A DNA stretch of 64,000 bases, taken from Clostridium sp. MB40-C1. GTDB lineage: Bacteria; Bacillota; Clostridia; Clostridiales; Clostridiaceae. The stretch lies in assembly GCF_030913655.1 (NCBI RefSeq), contig NZ_CP133189.1, forward strand, positions 1,178,001 through 1,242,000. Direction: 5' to 3'. A model generated the notes under the pieces. It was not told the DNA's origin. It saw nothing but the letters and a program-made list of their open reading frames with translations, and searched no databases. Position numbers and translations under genes: made by a program. Positions 27,621 through 34,376 of this stretch are shown in pieces (position 1 is the stretch's first letter; every line of letters begins with the position of its first letter).

Positions 27621-28067
27621 ATGAGTAAATTATTTGATGTAAAATATATGGATTTAAATTTAGAAACAACTGAGAAGTTTAGTGTGATAAAACATCTAGC
27701 TAATTTAATGAATGAAAGGCTAGTAGATGTAGATAGATATGTAGAAGATGTTAAAGCAAGAGAAGGAATATCAACAACAGGAATAGGAGATGGAGTAGCA
27801 ATACCACATGCAAAATCAACTTGGGTCAAAGAACCGACAGTTGTTATAGGAAAAAGTTCTAAGGGAATAGAGTGGAAAAGTTTAGATGATGAGCCTGTAA
27901 GGATAGTATTTTTAATAGCTGTACCAGAAGGAGAAGGAAATGAACATCTTAAGATTCTTCAAGTGTTAGCTGTGAGTTTAATGGATGATGAATTTAAAGA
28001 AAAGATACAAAATGCAACAGACAAGAAGTTAATAGAAGAATTATTAATTGAAAGAACAAATAGTTAA
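27621..28067 (+). CDS. PTS fructose-type EIIA component
   Basis: 148 residues, a complete single-domain EIIA of the fructose/mannitol class with the active-site motif GIGDGVAIPHAKST (phospho-His). It passes phosphate from HPr to the EIIB domain of the transporter encoded just upstream. AAAGGAGACACAAAG precedes the ATG, 28 bp after the EIIBC stop, so the two are one operon. A terminator hairpin follows at 28076. Confidence 0.94.
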   Translation: MSKLFDVKYMDLNLETTEKFSVIKHLANLMNERLVDVDRYVEDVKAREGISTTGIGDGVAIPHAKSTWVKEPTVVIGKSSKGIEWKSLDDEPVRIVFLIAVPEGEGNEHLKILQVLAVSLMDDEFKEKIQNATDKKLIEELLIERTNS

Positions 28068-28075
28068 TTAGTTTG

Positions 28076-28107
28076 AAAAGTCTCTAACAATAAGTTGGAG
28101 ATCTTTT
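28076..28107 (+). terminator. Terminator of PTS operon
   Basis: AAAAGTCTCTAAC pairs with GTTGGAGATCTTTT (one wobble, one bulge) over a 5-nt loop just after the EIIA stop, with T-rich end. Confidence 0.65.
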
Positions 28108-28185
28108 GTATCTAATTGATAAATTTGAAGTTTAGATTATATCCTTTATAAATCAGAATTTATTGAAGGTATAGAAAAAAACTCC

Positions 28186-28214
28186 TTGACTTTTATAAAT
28201 TGAAGTGATAAACT
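28186..28214 (+). promoter_or_regulatory. Promoter of attenuator-like leader
   Basis: TTGACT (28186-28191), 17-bp spacer, TAAACT (28209-28214). Transcription would begin near 28221, about ten bases before the strong Shine-Dalgarno of the leader ORF. Confidence 0.5.
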
Positions 28215-28245
28215 AAAAAACAATAAAGTTTAGGAGGAATTAATT

Positions 28246-28302
28246 ATGAAAAACTTATCAAATATAGCAATGCAAGTTGTCTTTAATAGCCAATTTATAT
28301 AG
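28246..28302 (+). CDS. Leader peptide (18 codons) of ABC transporter operon
   Basis: ATG with AGGAGGAATTAATT before it encodes MKNLSNIAMQVVFNSQFI and stops at TAG 28300-28302. The stop codon lies exactly at the start of the first arm of the leader hairpin set, and codons 14-16 (AATAGCCAA) can pair with TTGGCTAT at 28373-28380. A real ribosome binding site on an 18-codon frame ahead of competing hairpins and terminators is what a transcription attenuator looks like. No run of one amino acid codon is present, so the signal is not obvious. Confidence 0.55.
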   Translation: MKNLSNIAMQVVFNSQFI

Positions 28303-28412
28303 GGTTTGTTCCTAGCGATTTGACATAGGTACAAACCCAGCAATTCTTTGAATTCAAAGGTTTGTATCTATGTTGGCTATAAAGTATAAGTTTTTTATTA
28401 ATTATTTTATAG

Positions 28413-28453
28413 AAAGCCACATAGATAATCTATGTGGCTTTTACGTTTTTTCT
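28413..28453 (+). terminator. Leader terminator 1
   Basis: AAAGCCACATAGAT (28413-28426) pairs with ATCTATGTGGCTTT (28428-28441), followed by TTACGTTTTTTCTT. Its left arm overlaps the proposed antiterminator pairing with 28366-28378. Confidence 0.75.
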
Positions 28454-28467
28454 TTATGTATGTATTT

Positions 28468-28499
28468 AAAAGCCACATGGAGTACCATGTGGCTTTTTT
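28468..28499 (+). terminator. Leader terminator 2
   Basis: AAAAGCCACATGG pairs perfectly with CCATGTGGCTTTT around AGTA, ending in six T. Sequence is nearly a copy of terminator 1 (both carry AAAGCCACAT and ATGTGGCTTT), so the second may have arisen by duplication and gives a double stop before the ABC genes. Confidence 0.85.
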
Positions 28500-28531
28500 G
28501 CATACCCAAAAATATGGAGAGGAGAATTTTC

Positions 28532-29425
28532 ATGGAAGTAGCAACAGGTGTATTAGTACAAAGCTTAATCTTATCAATTATGGTGTTAGGGGTGTATATA
28601 AGTTATAAAATTTTAGATTTCCCAGATTTATCTGCAGATGGAAGTTTTACTTTAGGAGCAGCAATAATAGTTATGATGTTAAAGAATGGGGTATCTCCTA
28701 TTGTAGCCAGTTTATTTGCTTTGTTAGGTGGAGCAATAGCAGGTTTATTAACAGGAATACTTCATGTAAAGCTTAAAATATCAAATTTACTTTCTGGAAT
28801 TTTAGTAATGGGAATTTTATATTCATTAAATTTAAAAATTATGGGAAAGGCTAACATTCCTATTTTTAGTGAAAAAAATATATTTTATAATCTTAACCCT
28901 TTAATAATAACTTTCATATTTGTTTTTTTAGTTAAAGTTCTAATTGATATATTTTTAAAAACAGGATTGGGATATACGCTAAAAGGTGTTGGAGATAATA
29001 TTCAGATGATTAAATCTTTAGGAATAGAAGTGGGGAGAATCAAAATATTAGGACTTATGATATCTAATGGACTTATAGCACTTTCAGGAAGTATGATGGC
29101 ACAATATCAGGGCTTTTCGGATATTTCTATGGGTATTGGTACACTAGTTTTAGGAATAGCATCAATAATTGTGGGAACATCAATAATTAAAAAGAAAACA
29201 CTGATTAAGGAAACAACCCTTGTAATAATAGGTACATTGATTTATCAAATTACCATATACTTCGCTATGAATATAGGATTCACTCCGAGTGACTTGAAGA
29301 TGATAACATCTTTAGTAATCATTATATTCCTAGCTGTTAGTGAAGTTAAAAATCATGAAGAAAAAAAATATGGGAGGTGGATTATAAATGCTAAAAATTC
29401 AAAACTTATCAAAAAGCTTTCATAA
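28532..29425 (+). CDS. ABC transporter permease (TrpY/COG4120 type)
   Basis: 297 residues with about eight membrane segments, including VGVYISYKILDFPDLSADGS-type opening (residues 19-38) that marks this permease family, and IVASLFALLGGAIAGLLTGIL. It belongs to three-gene transporters found with an ABC_sub_bind lipoprotein, whose substrates (tryptophan or tyrosine in some streptococci) are known only in few cases. The ATG at 28532 has GGAGAGGAG; the longer frame starting at 28370 would begin inside the terminator region and is rejected. Its 3' end overlaps the ATPase gene by 38 bp. Confidence 0.88.
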   Translation: MEVATGVLVQSLILSIMVLGVYISYKILDFPDLSADGSFTLGAAIIVMMLKNGVSPIVASLFALLGGAIAGLLTGILHVKLKISNLLSGILVMGILYSLNLKIMGKANIPIFSEKNIFYNLNPLIITFIFVFLVKVLIDIFLKTGLGYTLKGVGDNIQMIKSLGIEVGRIKILGLMISNGLIALSGSMMAQYQGFSDISMGIGTLVLGIASIIVGTSIIKKKTLIKETTLVIIGTLIYQITIYFAMNIGFTPSDLKMITSLVIIIFLAVSEVKNHEEKKYGRWIINAKNSKLIKKLS

Positions 29426-30143
29426 TTCATATATAGGTGAAAATAAATTATTTTCAAATCTGAATCTAAATATTAATAAAGGTGAGTTTGTAAGCATAAT
29501 TGGTAGCAATGGTACAGGTAAGTCAACATTACTAAATATAATTTCAGGAATAATTCAAGAAACTTCAGGAAATATTTTACTTCAAGGTAAGGATATAACC
29601 AAAATGCCTGAACATAAAAGAACTAAATTTATAAGTAGAGTTTTTCAAAATCCAGCTTTAGGTACTTGTCCTTCTATGACTGTAAGAGAAAATCTGTCTT
29701 TAGCATTAAATAAAGGTAAATTAATTAATCTTAGATACTGTCTAAGATACAAGACGGACTACCTAGAAAAATTATTAGAAGATATATCTTTAGATTTAAA
29801 AAAGCTATTAGATGTAGAGGTTAAATACCTTTCAGGTGGACAAAGACAAGCTTTATCATTAATAATGGCAAGCGTATGTGAACCAAAGGTATTGTTATTA
29901 GATGAGCATACGGCTGCATTAGATCCTAAGACTTCTAGTGAAGTAATGAAACTTACTGAAAAAATTGTAAAAGAAAAAAATATTATTACATTAATGGTAA
30001 CTCATAATTTGAAGGACGCAATACAGTATGGTAATAGACTTATTATGTTACATAAAGGTGAAGTTATCTTAGATTTAAATGAAGATGAAAAGAAAAAAAT
30101 AACTGTGGAAGACATATTAAAAAAATTTGAATATGCAGTATAA
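29388..30143 (+). CDS. ABC transporter ATP-binding protein (COG1101 type)
   Basis: 251 residues: Walker A GSNGTGKST, signature LSGGQRQALS, Walker B VLLLDEHTAALDP (note His after DE, usual in this family) and H-loop MVTHNLKDA. It drives the permease encoded just before. Overlaps that gene by 38 bp; GGGAGGTGG lies 8-16 bases before the ATG. The next gene, the substrate-binding lipoprotein, starts 17 bp after its stop. Confidence 0.92.
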   Translation: MLKIQNLSKSFHNSYIGENKLFSNLNLNINKGEFVSIIGSNGTGKSTLLNIISGIIQETSGNILLQGKDITKMPEHKRTKFISRVFQNPALGTCPSMTVRENLSLALNKGKLINLRYCLRYKTDYLEKLLEDISLDLKKLLDVEVKYLSGGQRQALSLIMASVCEPKVLLLDEHTAALDPKTSSEVMKLTEKIVKEKNIITLMVTHNLKDAIQYGNRLIMLHKGEVILDLNEDEKKKITVEDILKKFEYAV

Positions 30144-30159
30144 AAGAGGGGGAAGTATT

Positions 30160-31119
30160 ATGAAAAAAATAGTTATTGGAATATTAATATTAGCTAGTGT
30201 ATTAACAGGATGTGCAAAAACAGGTGATAAAAAGAAAATGGTAAATATAGGTATAAGCCAAATTGCAGAATATGTTGCTTTAGATGAAAATAGGGAAGGA
30301 TTTATAAAAGCACTTGAGGAAAATGGATATAAAGATGGAGAAAATATAAAAATAGATTATCAAAATGCTCAAGGAGAAATAGCTGTATCTCAAACTATAG
30401 CAAAGAAATTTTCTTCAGAAAAGAAAGATCTAATTTTTGCTATAGGTACTCCAGCAGCTCAAGGTGTATTTAATACAACAAAGAAAATACCAATAATGAT
30501 TAGTTCTGTTACTGATCCAGTAAAAGCTGAATTAGTTAAATCTATAGAAAAGCCTGAAACTAATGTATCAGGAACTTCAGATTATTTACCTGTGGAAAAA
30601 CAGTTAGATTTAATAAAGAAGCTTGTACCAAAGGCAAAGAAAATAGGATTTATGTATAATACAAGTGAAGTAAATTCAGAAGTTCAATTAAATGAGCTAA
30701 AGAAAGTTGCTAAGGGCTATGAAATTATCCCTTCAGGAGTAACAAGTACAAATGAGGTAAACAGTAATATAATTAGCTTACTAAAAAAGATAGATGTATT
30801 ATATGTACCAACAGATCAACTAATTGTGTCATCAATGCCTATAATAGCTAAGCATACATTACAAGCAAAGATACCTATAATTGCAGCAGAAAAAGGAAGT
30901 GTAAAAGCAGGGGCGCTAGCTACTGCAGGAATTAACTATTATAAATTAGGCTATAAAACAGGTGAAATGGCGGTTTCAATATTAAAGGGAGAAGATATTT
31001 CTAAAATGCCAATTAAAATGGCAGAGGAAGCTGACGTATATATAAATGAAGATAGTTTAAAAATATTGAATATTCAAAAACCATCAATGGAGAATGTTAA
31101 ATATATAAAAGGTAAATAA
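30160..31119 (+). CDS. ABC transporter substrate-binding lipoprotein (ABC_sub_bind family)
   Basis: 319 residues with a lipoprotein signal (IVIGILILASVLTGC) and a two-lobed periplasmic-binding-like domain: VNIGISQIAEYVALDENREGF, DLIFAIGTPAAQGV, PIMISSVTDPVKAELV, KIGFMYNTSEVNSEVQ, and GINYYKLGYKTGEMAV. It captures the ligand outside the membrane for the permease. ATG 30160 follows GAGGGGG; the frame from 30127 includes that site and is rejected. Ligand unknown; family members bind aromatic amino acids or nucleoside-like molecules in some species. Confidence 0.9.
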   Translation: MKKIVIGILILASVLTGCAKTGDKKKMVNIGISQIAEYVALDENREGFIKALEENGYKDGENIKIDYQNAQGEIAVSQTIAKKFSSEKKDLIFAIGTPAAQGVFNTTKKIPIMISSVTDPVKAELVKSIEKPETNVSGTSDYLPVEKQLDLIKKLVPKAKKIGFMYNTSEVNSEVQLNELKKVAKGYEIIPSGVTSTNEVNSNIISLLKKIDVLYVPTDQLIVSSMPIIAKHTLQAKIPIIAAEKGSVKAGALATAGINYYKLGYKTGEMAVSILKGEDISKMPIKMAEEADVYINEDSLKILNIQKPSMENVKYIKGK

Positions 31120-31200
31120 TACCATAATAGCAACAAAAGTTGTTTCGACTAAATGAAAAAATTAAAATAGTAAATTAATAAAAGTTAGGTAATGTATTAA

Positions 31201-31234
31201 TCTTCATAAAGTCTTCAAAAGATTTTGATATGAT
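31201..31234 (+). promoter_or_regulatory. Promoter/operator copy 2, before Cys-rich peptide gene
   Basis: TCTTCA direct repeats at 31201-31206 and 31212-31217 (11-bp period), then candidate -10 TATGAT (31229-31234). Shared with 22739-22772. A likely binding site for an OmpR-family regulator; the one encoded at 31689 is the nearest candidate. Confidence 0.5.
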
Positions 31235-31272
31235 TGAGGTGTAAATTTAATAGATATGAGGAGGAAATACAA

Positions 31273-31449
31273 ATGAAAAATAAACTTTTAGCATTAATTA
31301 TTGGGGTTGGAGTATTAGGGGCATCATCTCTTTCAGCATTTGCTTTAGGTGAAACAAATACTAACAGTACATCTAATAGTAATAAAGCTAAATCATGTTG
31401 CATACAAAATGCACAATGTTGTGTACAAAAAGCTGCATGTTGTAAATAA
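31273..31449 (+). CDS. Small secreted peptide with three Cys-Cys pairs (CCx5CCx5CC)
   Basis: 58 residues: a signal peptide (LLALIIGVGVLGASSLSAFA), a Ser/Thr/Asn linker and the tail SCCIQNAQCCVQKAACCK. The Cys pairs are exactly seven residues apart. I do not recognise the family. The tail suggests metal binding, disulfide cross-links or a modified peptide, all speculative. ATG 31273 has GAGGAGGAA before it; the frame from 31234 includes the promoter and is rejected. It has its own promoter and a perfect terminator at 31459, with a two-component system following. A truncated duplicate of its leader lies at 22739-22847. Confidence 0.75.
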   Translation: MKNKLLALIIGVGVLGASSLSAFALGETNTNSTSNSNKAKSCCIQNAQCCVQKAACCK

Positions 31450-31458
31450 TAATAAAGA

Positions 31459-31497
31459 ACATATTCTCTCTGCAGAAGTGGAGAGAATATGTTTTTT
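31459..31497 (+). terminator. Terminator of Cys-rich peptide gene
   Basis: ACATATTCTCTC pairs perfectly with GAGAGAATATGT over a 10-nt loop, followed by TTTTTTATA. Confidence 0.85.
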
Positions 31498-31541
31498 ATA
31501 TATCCATGATAAAATTATAAAACATGAGATAAAATATAATG

Positions 31542-31645
31542 ATTGAGTAAATTACATAATTAAAATTTGCATGTATATACGTAATTTTGAAATTGAGGAA
31601 ATTACATAATTGAAAAATATATAACTCCATGCAATTTCCTCAATT
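31542..31645. repeat. Rearranged copy of dispersed palindromic repeat
   Basis: Ends ATTGAGTAAATTACATAATT and GCAATTTCCTCAATT. The segment 31591-31634 is the inverted right end of the copy at 59626-59808 (ATTGAGGAAATT, then CATAATTGAAAAATATATAA, then CTCCATGCAA; about 40 bp nearly identical). The centre of the element is missing. Lies between the Cys-rich peptide gene and the response regulator gene. Confidence 0.7.
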
Positions 31646-31688
31646 ATAAAAGTTACTAAAGTATAAGTATGTTTTAAGGAGAAGTAGA

Positions 31689-32378
31689 ATGAAGAATAAT
31701 ATTTTAGTTATTGAAGATGAAAAGAGTGTATCAGATGTAATAAAAGCATATTTGGAAAAAGAAGGATATGAAGTTTATTGTACTTATAAAGGAATAGAGG
31801 CAATAGAAATATTTAAATCTAAAGAATTTAAGTTAGTGATTTTAGATTTAATGCTTCCAGATATAAGTGGAGAAGAAGTATGTAAGAATATAAGAAAGAT
31901 TTCAGATGTTAACATATTTATGCTTACAGCAAAGGGGACTTTGACAGATAAAATTGAAGGATTAAATATGGGAGCAGATGAATATTTAGTAAAACCTTTT
32001 AGTCCAAGAGAACTTACGGCTAGAGTAAATGCTTTGTTTAGAAGATTAAATTCAGATGATAAAGAGGATAAATTAAAGTTTAATAATGGGAATTTAATAA
32101 TTGACAAGATTGGTAGAGAGGTTAAAGTGGGAGGAAAACAAGTAAATTTAACACCTAATGAATTTGATATTTTATATACTCTTGCTATAAACAAAGGGAA
32201 AGTTTTAACAAGAGAGAAGCTTATAGAAAAAGTATTTACATCGGATTTTGATGGATTTGATAGAACCATTGATGCACATATAAAAAATATAAGAAAAAAA
32301 ATAGAAGAAGATTCTAAAAATCCTAAATATATTATTACTATTATTAAAGCAGGATATAAATTTATTGGAGAAAATTAA
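31689..32378 (+). CDS. Response regulator, OmpR/PhoB family
   Basis: 229 residues. Receiver with acidic residues ED at 9-10, phospho-Asp53 in LVILDLMLPDISGEE, Thr/Ala in FMLTAKG and Lys in LVKPFSP; C-terminal winged helix (NLTPNEFDILYTLAINKG, DRTIDAHIKNIRKKIE). AAGGAGAAG precedes the ATG. The kinase gene begins at the base after its stop, so they form a pair. Possible target: the TCTTCA-repeat promoters at 31201 and 22739. Confidence 0.93.
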   Translation: MKNNILVIEDEKSVSDVIKAYLEKEGYEVYCTYKGIEAIEIFKSKEFKLVILDLMLPDISGEEVCKNIRKISDVNIFMLTAKGTLTDKIEGLNMGADEYLVKPFSPRELTARVNALFRRLNSDDKEDKLKFNNGNLIIDKIGREVKVGGKQVNLTPNEFDILYTLAINKGKVLTREKLIEKVFTSDFDGFDRTIDAHIKNIRKKIEEDSKNPKYIITIIKAGYKFIGEN

Positions 32379-33749
32379 ATGATAACAATTAGAAAAAGAG
32401 TTACTACATTACTAATTGCATGTTCTATCATAGGAATTTTTTTAACTTCAGTTATTGTTAATTTAACAGTAAATAATAAATTTAATAAATATATATCAGA
32501 TATACAGGACAAAAGGAATTTGAGAATTGTTGAACATTTTGAAGAAGTATATAGGAAAGAGGGAAAATGGACAAAAAATTCGGGGATTGAAGTCATGCAT
32601 GAAGCTTATATGGGGAATTATTGTATAATTTTGTATGACAGCAATAAAAACGTAATATGGGGAATGAATCCTAGTGATATTAAATTCAAAGAGAATTTAC
32701 AACATATGAATATCAAGGATAAAGGTGTGTATGAAACTAAAAATTTTGAAATAAAAATTAATGGTAAGATTGTTGGATATATAAGTGTTGGACAATATTC
32801 ATCAGTGCTATTTTCAGAAGAAGATTTAACATTCAAATATGATATTAATAAAGGCATTATTACAAGTAGCTTATTTACTATAGTAATAATATTTTTTATA
32901 AGTGTATATTTTTCAAAACAATTTTCAAAACCTGTTAAAGAAGTTGCTACTATGTCTATGAAATTGTCAAAGGGGGATTTTAAATTTCGTTCAACTACTA
33001 AAAGTAATATTCAAGAACTAGAAGATTTAAGAATAAGCATTAATATATTAGGAGAAAAGCTTAAATACCAGGATATATTAAGAAGACGATTATTATCCGA
33101 TGTATCTCATGAAATTAGAACTCCATTAAATGTACTACAAAATAATTTAGAAGCTATGGTAGATGGTATTTTTCCAATAACTAATGAACGATTAAAATAT
33201 CTTAATGATGAGGTTAATAGATTTAGTAATCTACTTGGAAATTTAGACATTCTAAAAGAGTTTGAACATAAAAGTGTAAATCTTAATTTTCAAAAAGTAG
33301 ATCTTAATGAAGTTATATCATTAGTTTGTAATGAGTTCTATATGATAGCTAAAAGTAAAAATATTAATATAATTTACGATGTTAAAAAAGATAAAACTTA
33401 TGAAATTATAGGCGATAGAGATAAATTAAAGCAAGTGTTTATAAATGTAATGTCTAATGCTATTAAATTTAATAAAAGCAATGGTTTTGTAATAGTTAGA
33501 TTATATAAAGATAAAAAAAGAATAATTGTAGAAATTGAGGACAATGGAGTAGGAATTAGTGAAGAAGATAAACCCTTTATATTTGAAAGATTATATAGAG
33601 GAGATAAAAGTAGAAATAATATAGAAGGTAATGGTATAGGACTAACCATTGTAAAAAATATATTAGAATTACATTCTGGTTATATATATGTAGAAAGTAA
33701 AGAAAGCGAAGGAACAAAATTTACAATAATATTGAAGTGTTTACACTAA
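32379..33749 (+). CDS. Sensor histidine kinase
   Basis: 456 residues. Membrane segments at about 10-30 and 160-182 (IITSSLFTIVIIFFISVYFS) enclose an extracellular sensor of ~130 residues; then HAMP (FSKPVKEVATMSMKLSKGDF), HisKA with the phospho-His in LLSDVSHEIRTPLNVLQNNL, and ATPase motifs NVMSNAIKFN, DNGVGISEED, FERLYRGDKS and GNGIGLTIVKNI. It begins directly after the regulator stop, likely translated by coupling. Signal unknown. Confidence 0.92.
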   Translation: MITIRKRVTTLLIACSIIGIFLTSVIVNLTVNNKFNKYISDIQDKRNLRIVEHFEEVYRKEGKWTKNSGIEVMHEAYMGNYCIILYDSNKNVIWGMNPSDIKFKENLQHMNIKDKGVYETKNFEIKINGKIVGYISVGQYSSVLFSEEDLTFKYDINKGIITSSLFTIVIIFFISVYFSKQFSKPVKEVATMSMKLSKGDFKFRSTTKSNIQELEDLRISINILGEKLKYQDILRRRLLSDVSHEIRTPLNVLQNNLEAMVDGIFPITNERLKYLNDEVNRFSNLLGNLDILKEFEHKSVNLNFQKVDLNEVISLVCNEFYMIAKSKNINIIYDVKKDKTYEIIGDRDKLKQVFINVMSNAIKFNKSNGFVIVRLYKDKKRIIVEIEDNGVGISEEDKPFIFERLYRGDKSRNNIEGNGIGLTIVKNILELHSGYIYVESKESEGTKFTIILKCLH

Positions 33750-33917
33750 TCAATAATTGTTTAAGCTTATTTTTAGAGTTTAGAAGAGGCATTTATATAA
33801 TATGAAACGATGAATTAATTGAAAAATATACCTAAATGTTATATCATAGTAAATACAATTATTAATTTGTAAAAAATATATTTTGTAGCAAAGAATATAA
33901 TATTGTGGAGGATAATT

Positions 33918-34298
33918 ATGTACGAATCAGGGGAAAATTATTTAGAAACAATTTTAATATTACAGAATAAAAATGGTAGTGTAAGATCTATTGATATTGC
34001 AAGGGAACTTAATTTTAGCAAACCAAGTGTTAGTCATGCAGTAGGGTTGTTAAAAGAATCTAAATATATTGAAATGGATAGTAAAGGGTATATAATTTTA
34101 ACTGATATGGGACGTAAAAAAGCAGAAGGTATATATGAACGACATCAGGTATTGACTAAATTTTTTGCCGAAATAGCAAAGGTATGTGAAGAGGTAGCTG
34201 AAAAAGATGCTTGTAGAGTTGAACATATTATTAGCGAAGAAACCTTTCAAGGAATTAAGAAATTTTTAAAAAAGTCTAATAGTCAAAATTTTGAATGA
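33918..34298 (+). CDS. MntR/DtxR-family metal-dependent transcriptional regulator
   Basis: 126 residues: an N-terminal winged helix (MYESGENYLETILILQNKNG, SIDIARELNFSKPSVSHAVGLL) and a short dimerisation/metal domain (LTDMGRKKAEGIYERHQVLTKFF, DACRVEHIISEET with metal-ligand-like C, E, H). Such proteins repress metal uptake genes when Mn or Fe is bound. No SH3 domain, as in MntR. ATG 33918 follows TGGAGGA; the earlier TTG at 33903 overlaps that site. No transporter gene adjoins it. Confidence 0.88.
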   Translation: MYESGENYLETILILQNKNGSVRSIDIARELNFSKPSVSHAVGLLKESKYIEMDSKGYIILTDMGRKKAEGIYERHQVLTKFFAEIAKVCEEVAEKDACRVEHIISEETFQGIKKFLKKSNSQNFE

Positions 34299-34320
34299 AT
34301 GGGTTGCTTTAAATAATATA

Positions 34321-34360
34321 TAAATAGACTTGATTAAGTTTGGCTAATCAAGTCTATTTA
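34321..34360. terminator. Bidirectional terminator
   Basis: TAAATAGACTTGATTA pairs perfectly with TAATCAAGTCTATTTA over 8 nt, placed between the convergent MntR-like and chemoreceptor genes. Confidence 0.85.
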
Positions 34361-34376
34361 TCAGTGTTTTTAATTT

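Larger units (their letters stand above)
28285..28499 (+). promoter_or_regulatory. Structured leader with mutually exclusive hairpins (attenuator or riboswitch-like)
   Basis: Arms: 1 = GGGTTTGTTCCTA (28302-28314); 2 = ACATAGGTACAAACCC (28323-28338); 3 = GGTTTGTATCTATGT then TGGCTAT (28359-28380); 4 = AGCCACATAGAT (28415-28426); 5 = ATCTATGTGGCT (28428-28439). Arm 2 can pair with arm 1 (12 of 13) or with arm 3 (15 pairs, one G-U). Arm 3 can pair with arm 4 (bulged), which would break the 4:5 terminator. The outer pair AATAGCCAA / TTGGCTAT could also close a three-way junction like a riboswitch P1. No T-box, purine or other aptamer signature that I know is present. Confidence 0.6.

Noticed and set aside
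28246-28499. T-box, purine or preQ1 riboswitch in the ABC leader
   Set aside because: No T-box AGGGTGGNACCGCG-like motif and no matching purine or preQ1 core; it may be another type or an attenuator.
28370-28531. Longer N-terminus for the ABC permease
   Set aside because: It would run through both leader terminators, and the ATG at 28532 has a good ribosome site and the family N-terminus.
31784-32269. 161-codon minus-strand frame opposite the response regulator
   Set aside because: Antisense shadow of a clear receiver/winged-helix gene; no ribosome site.
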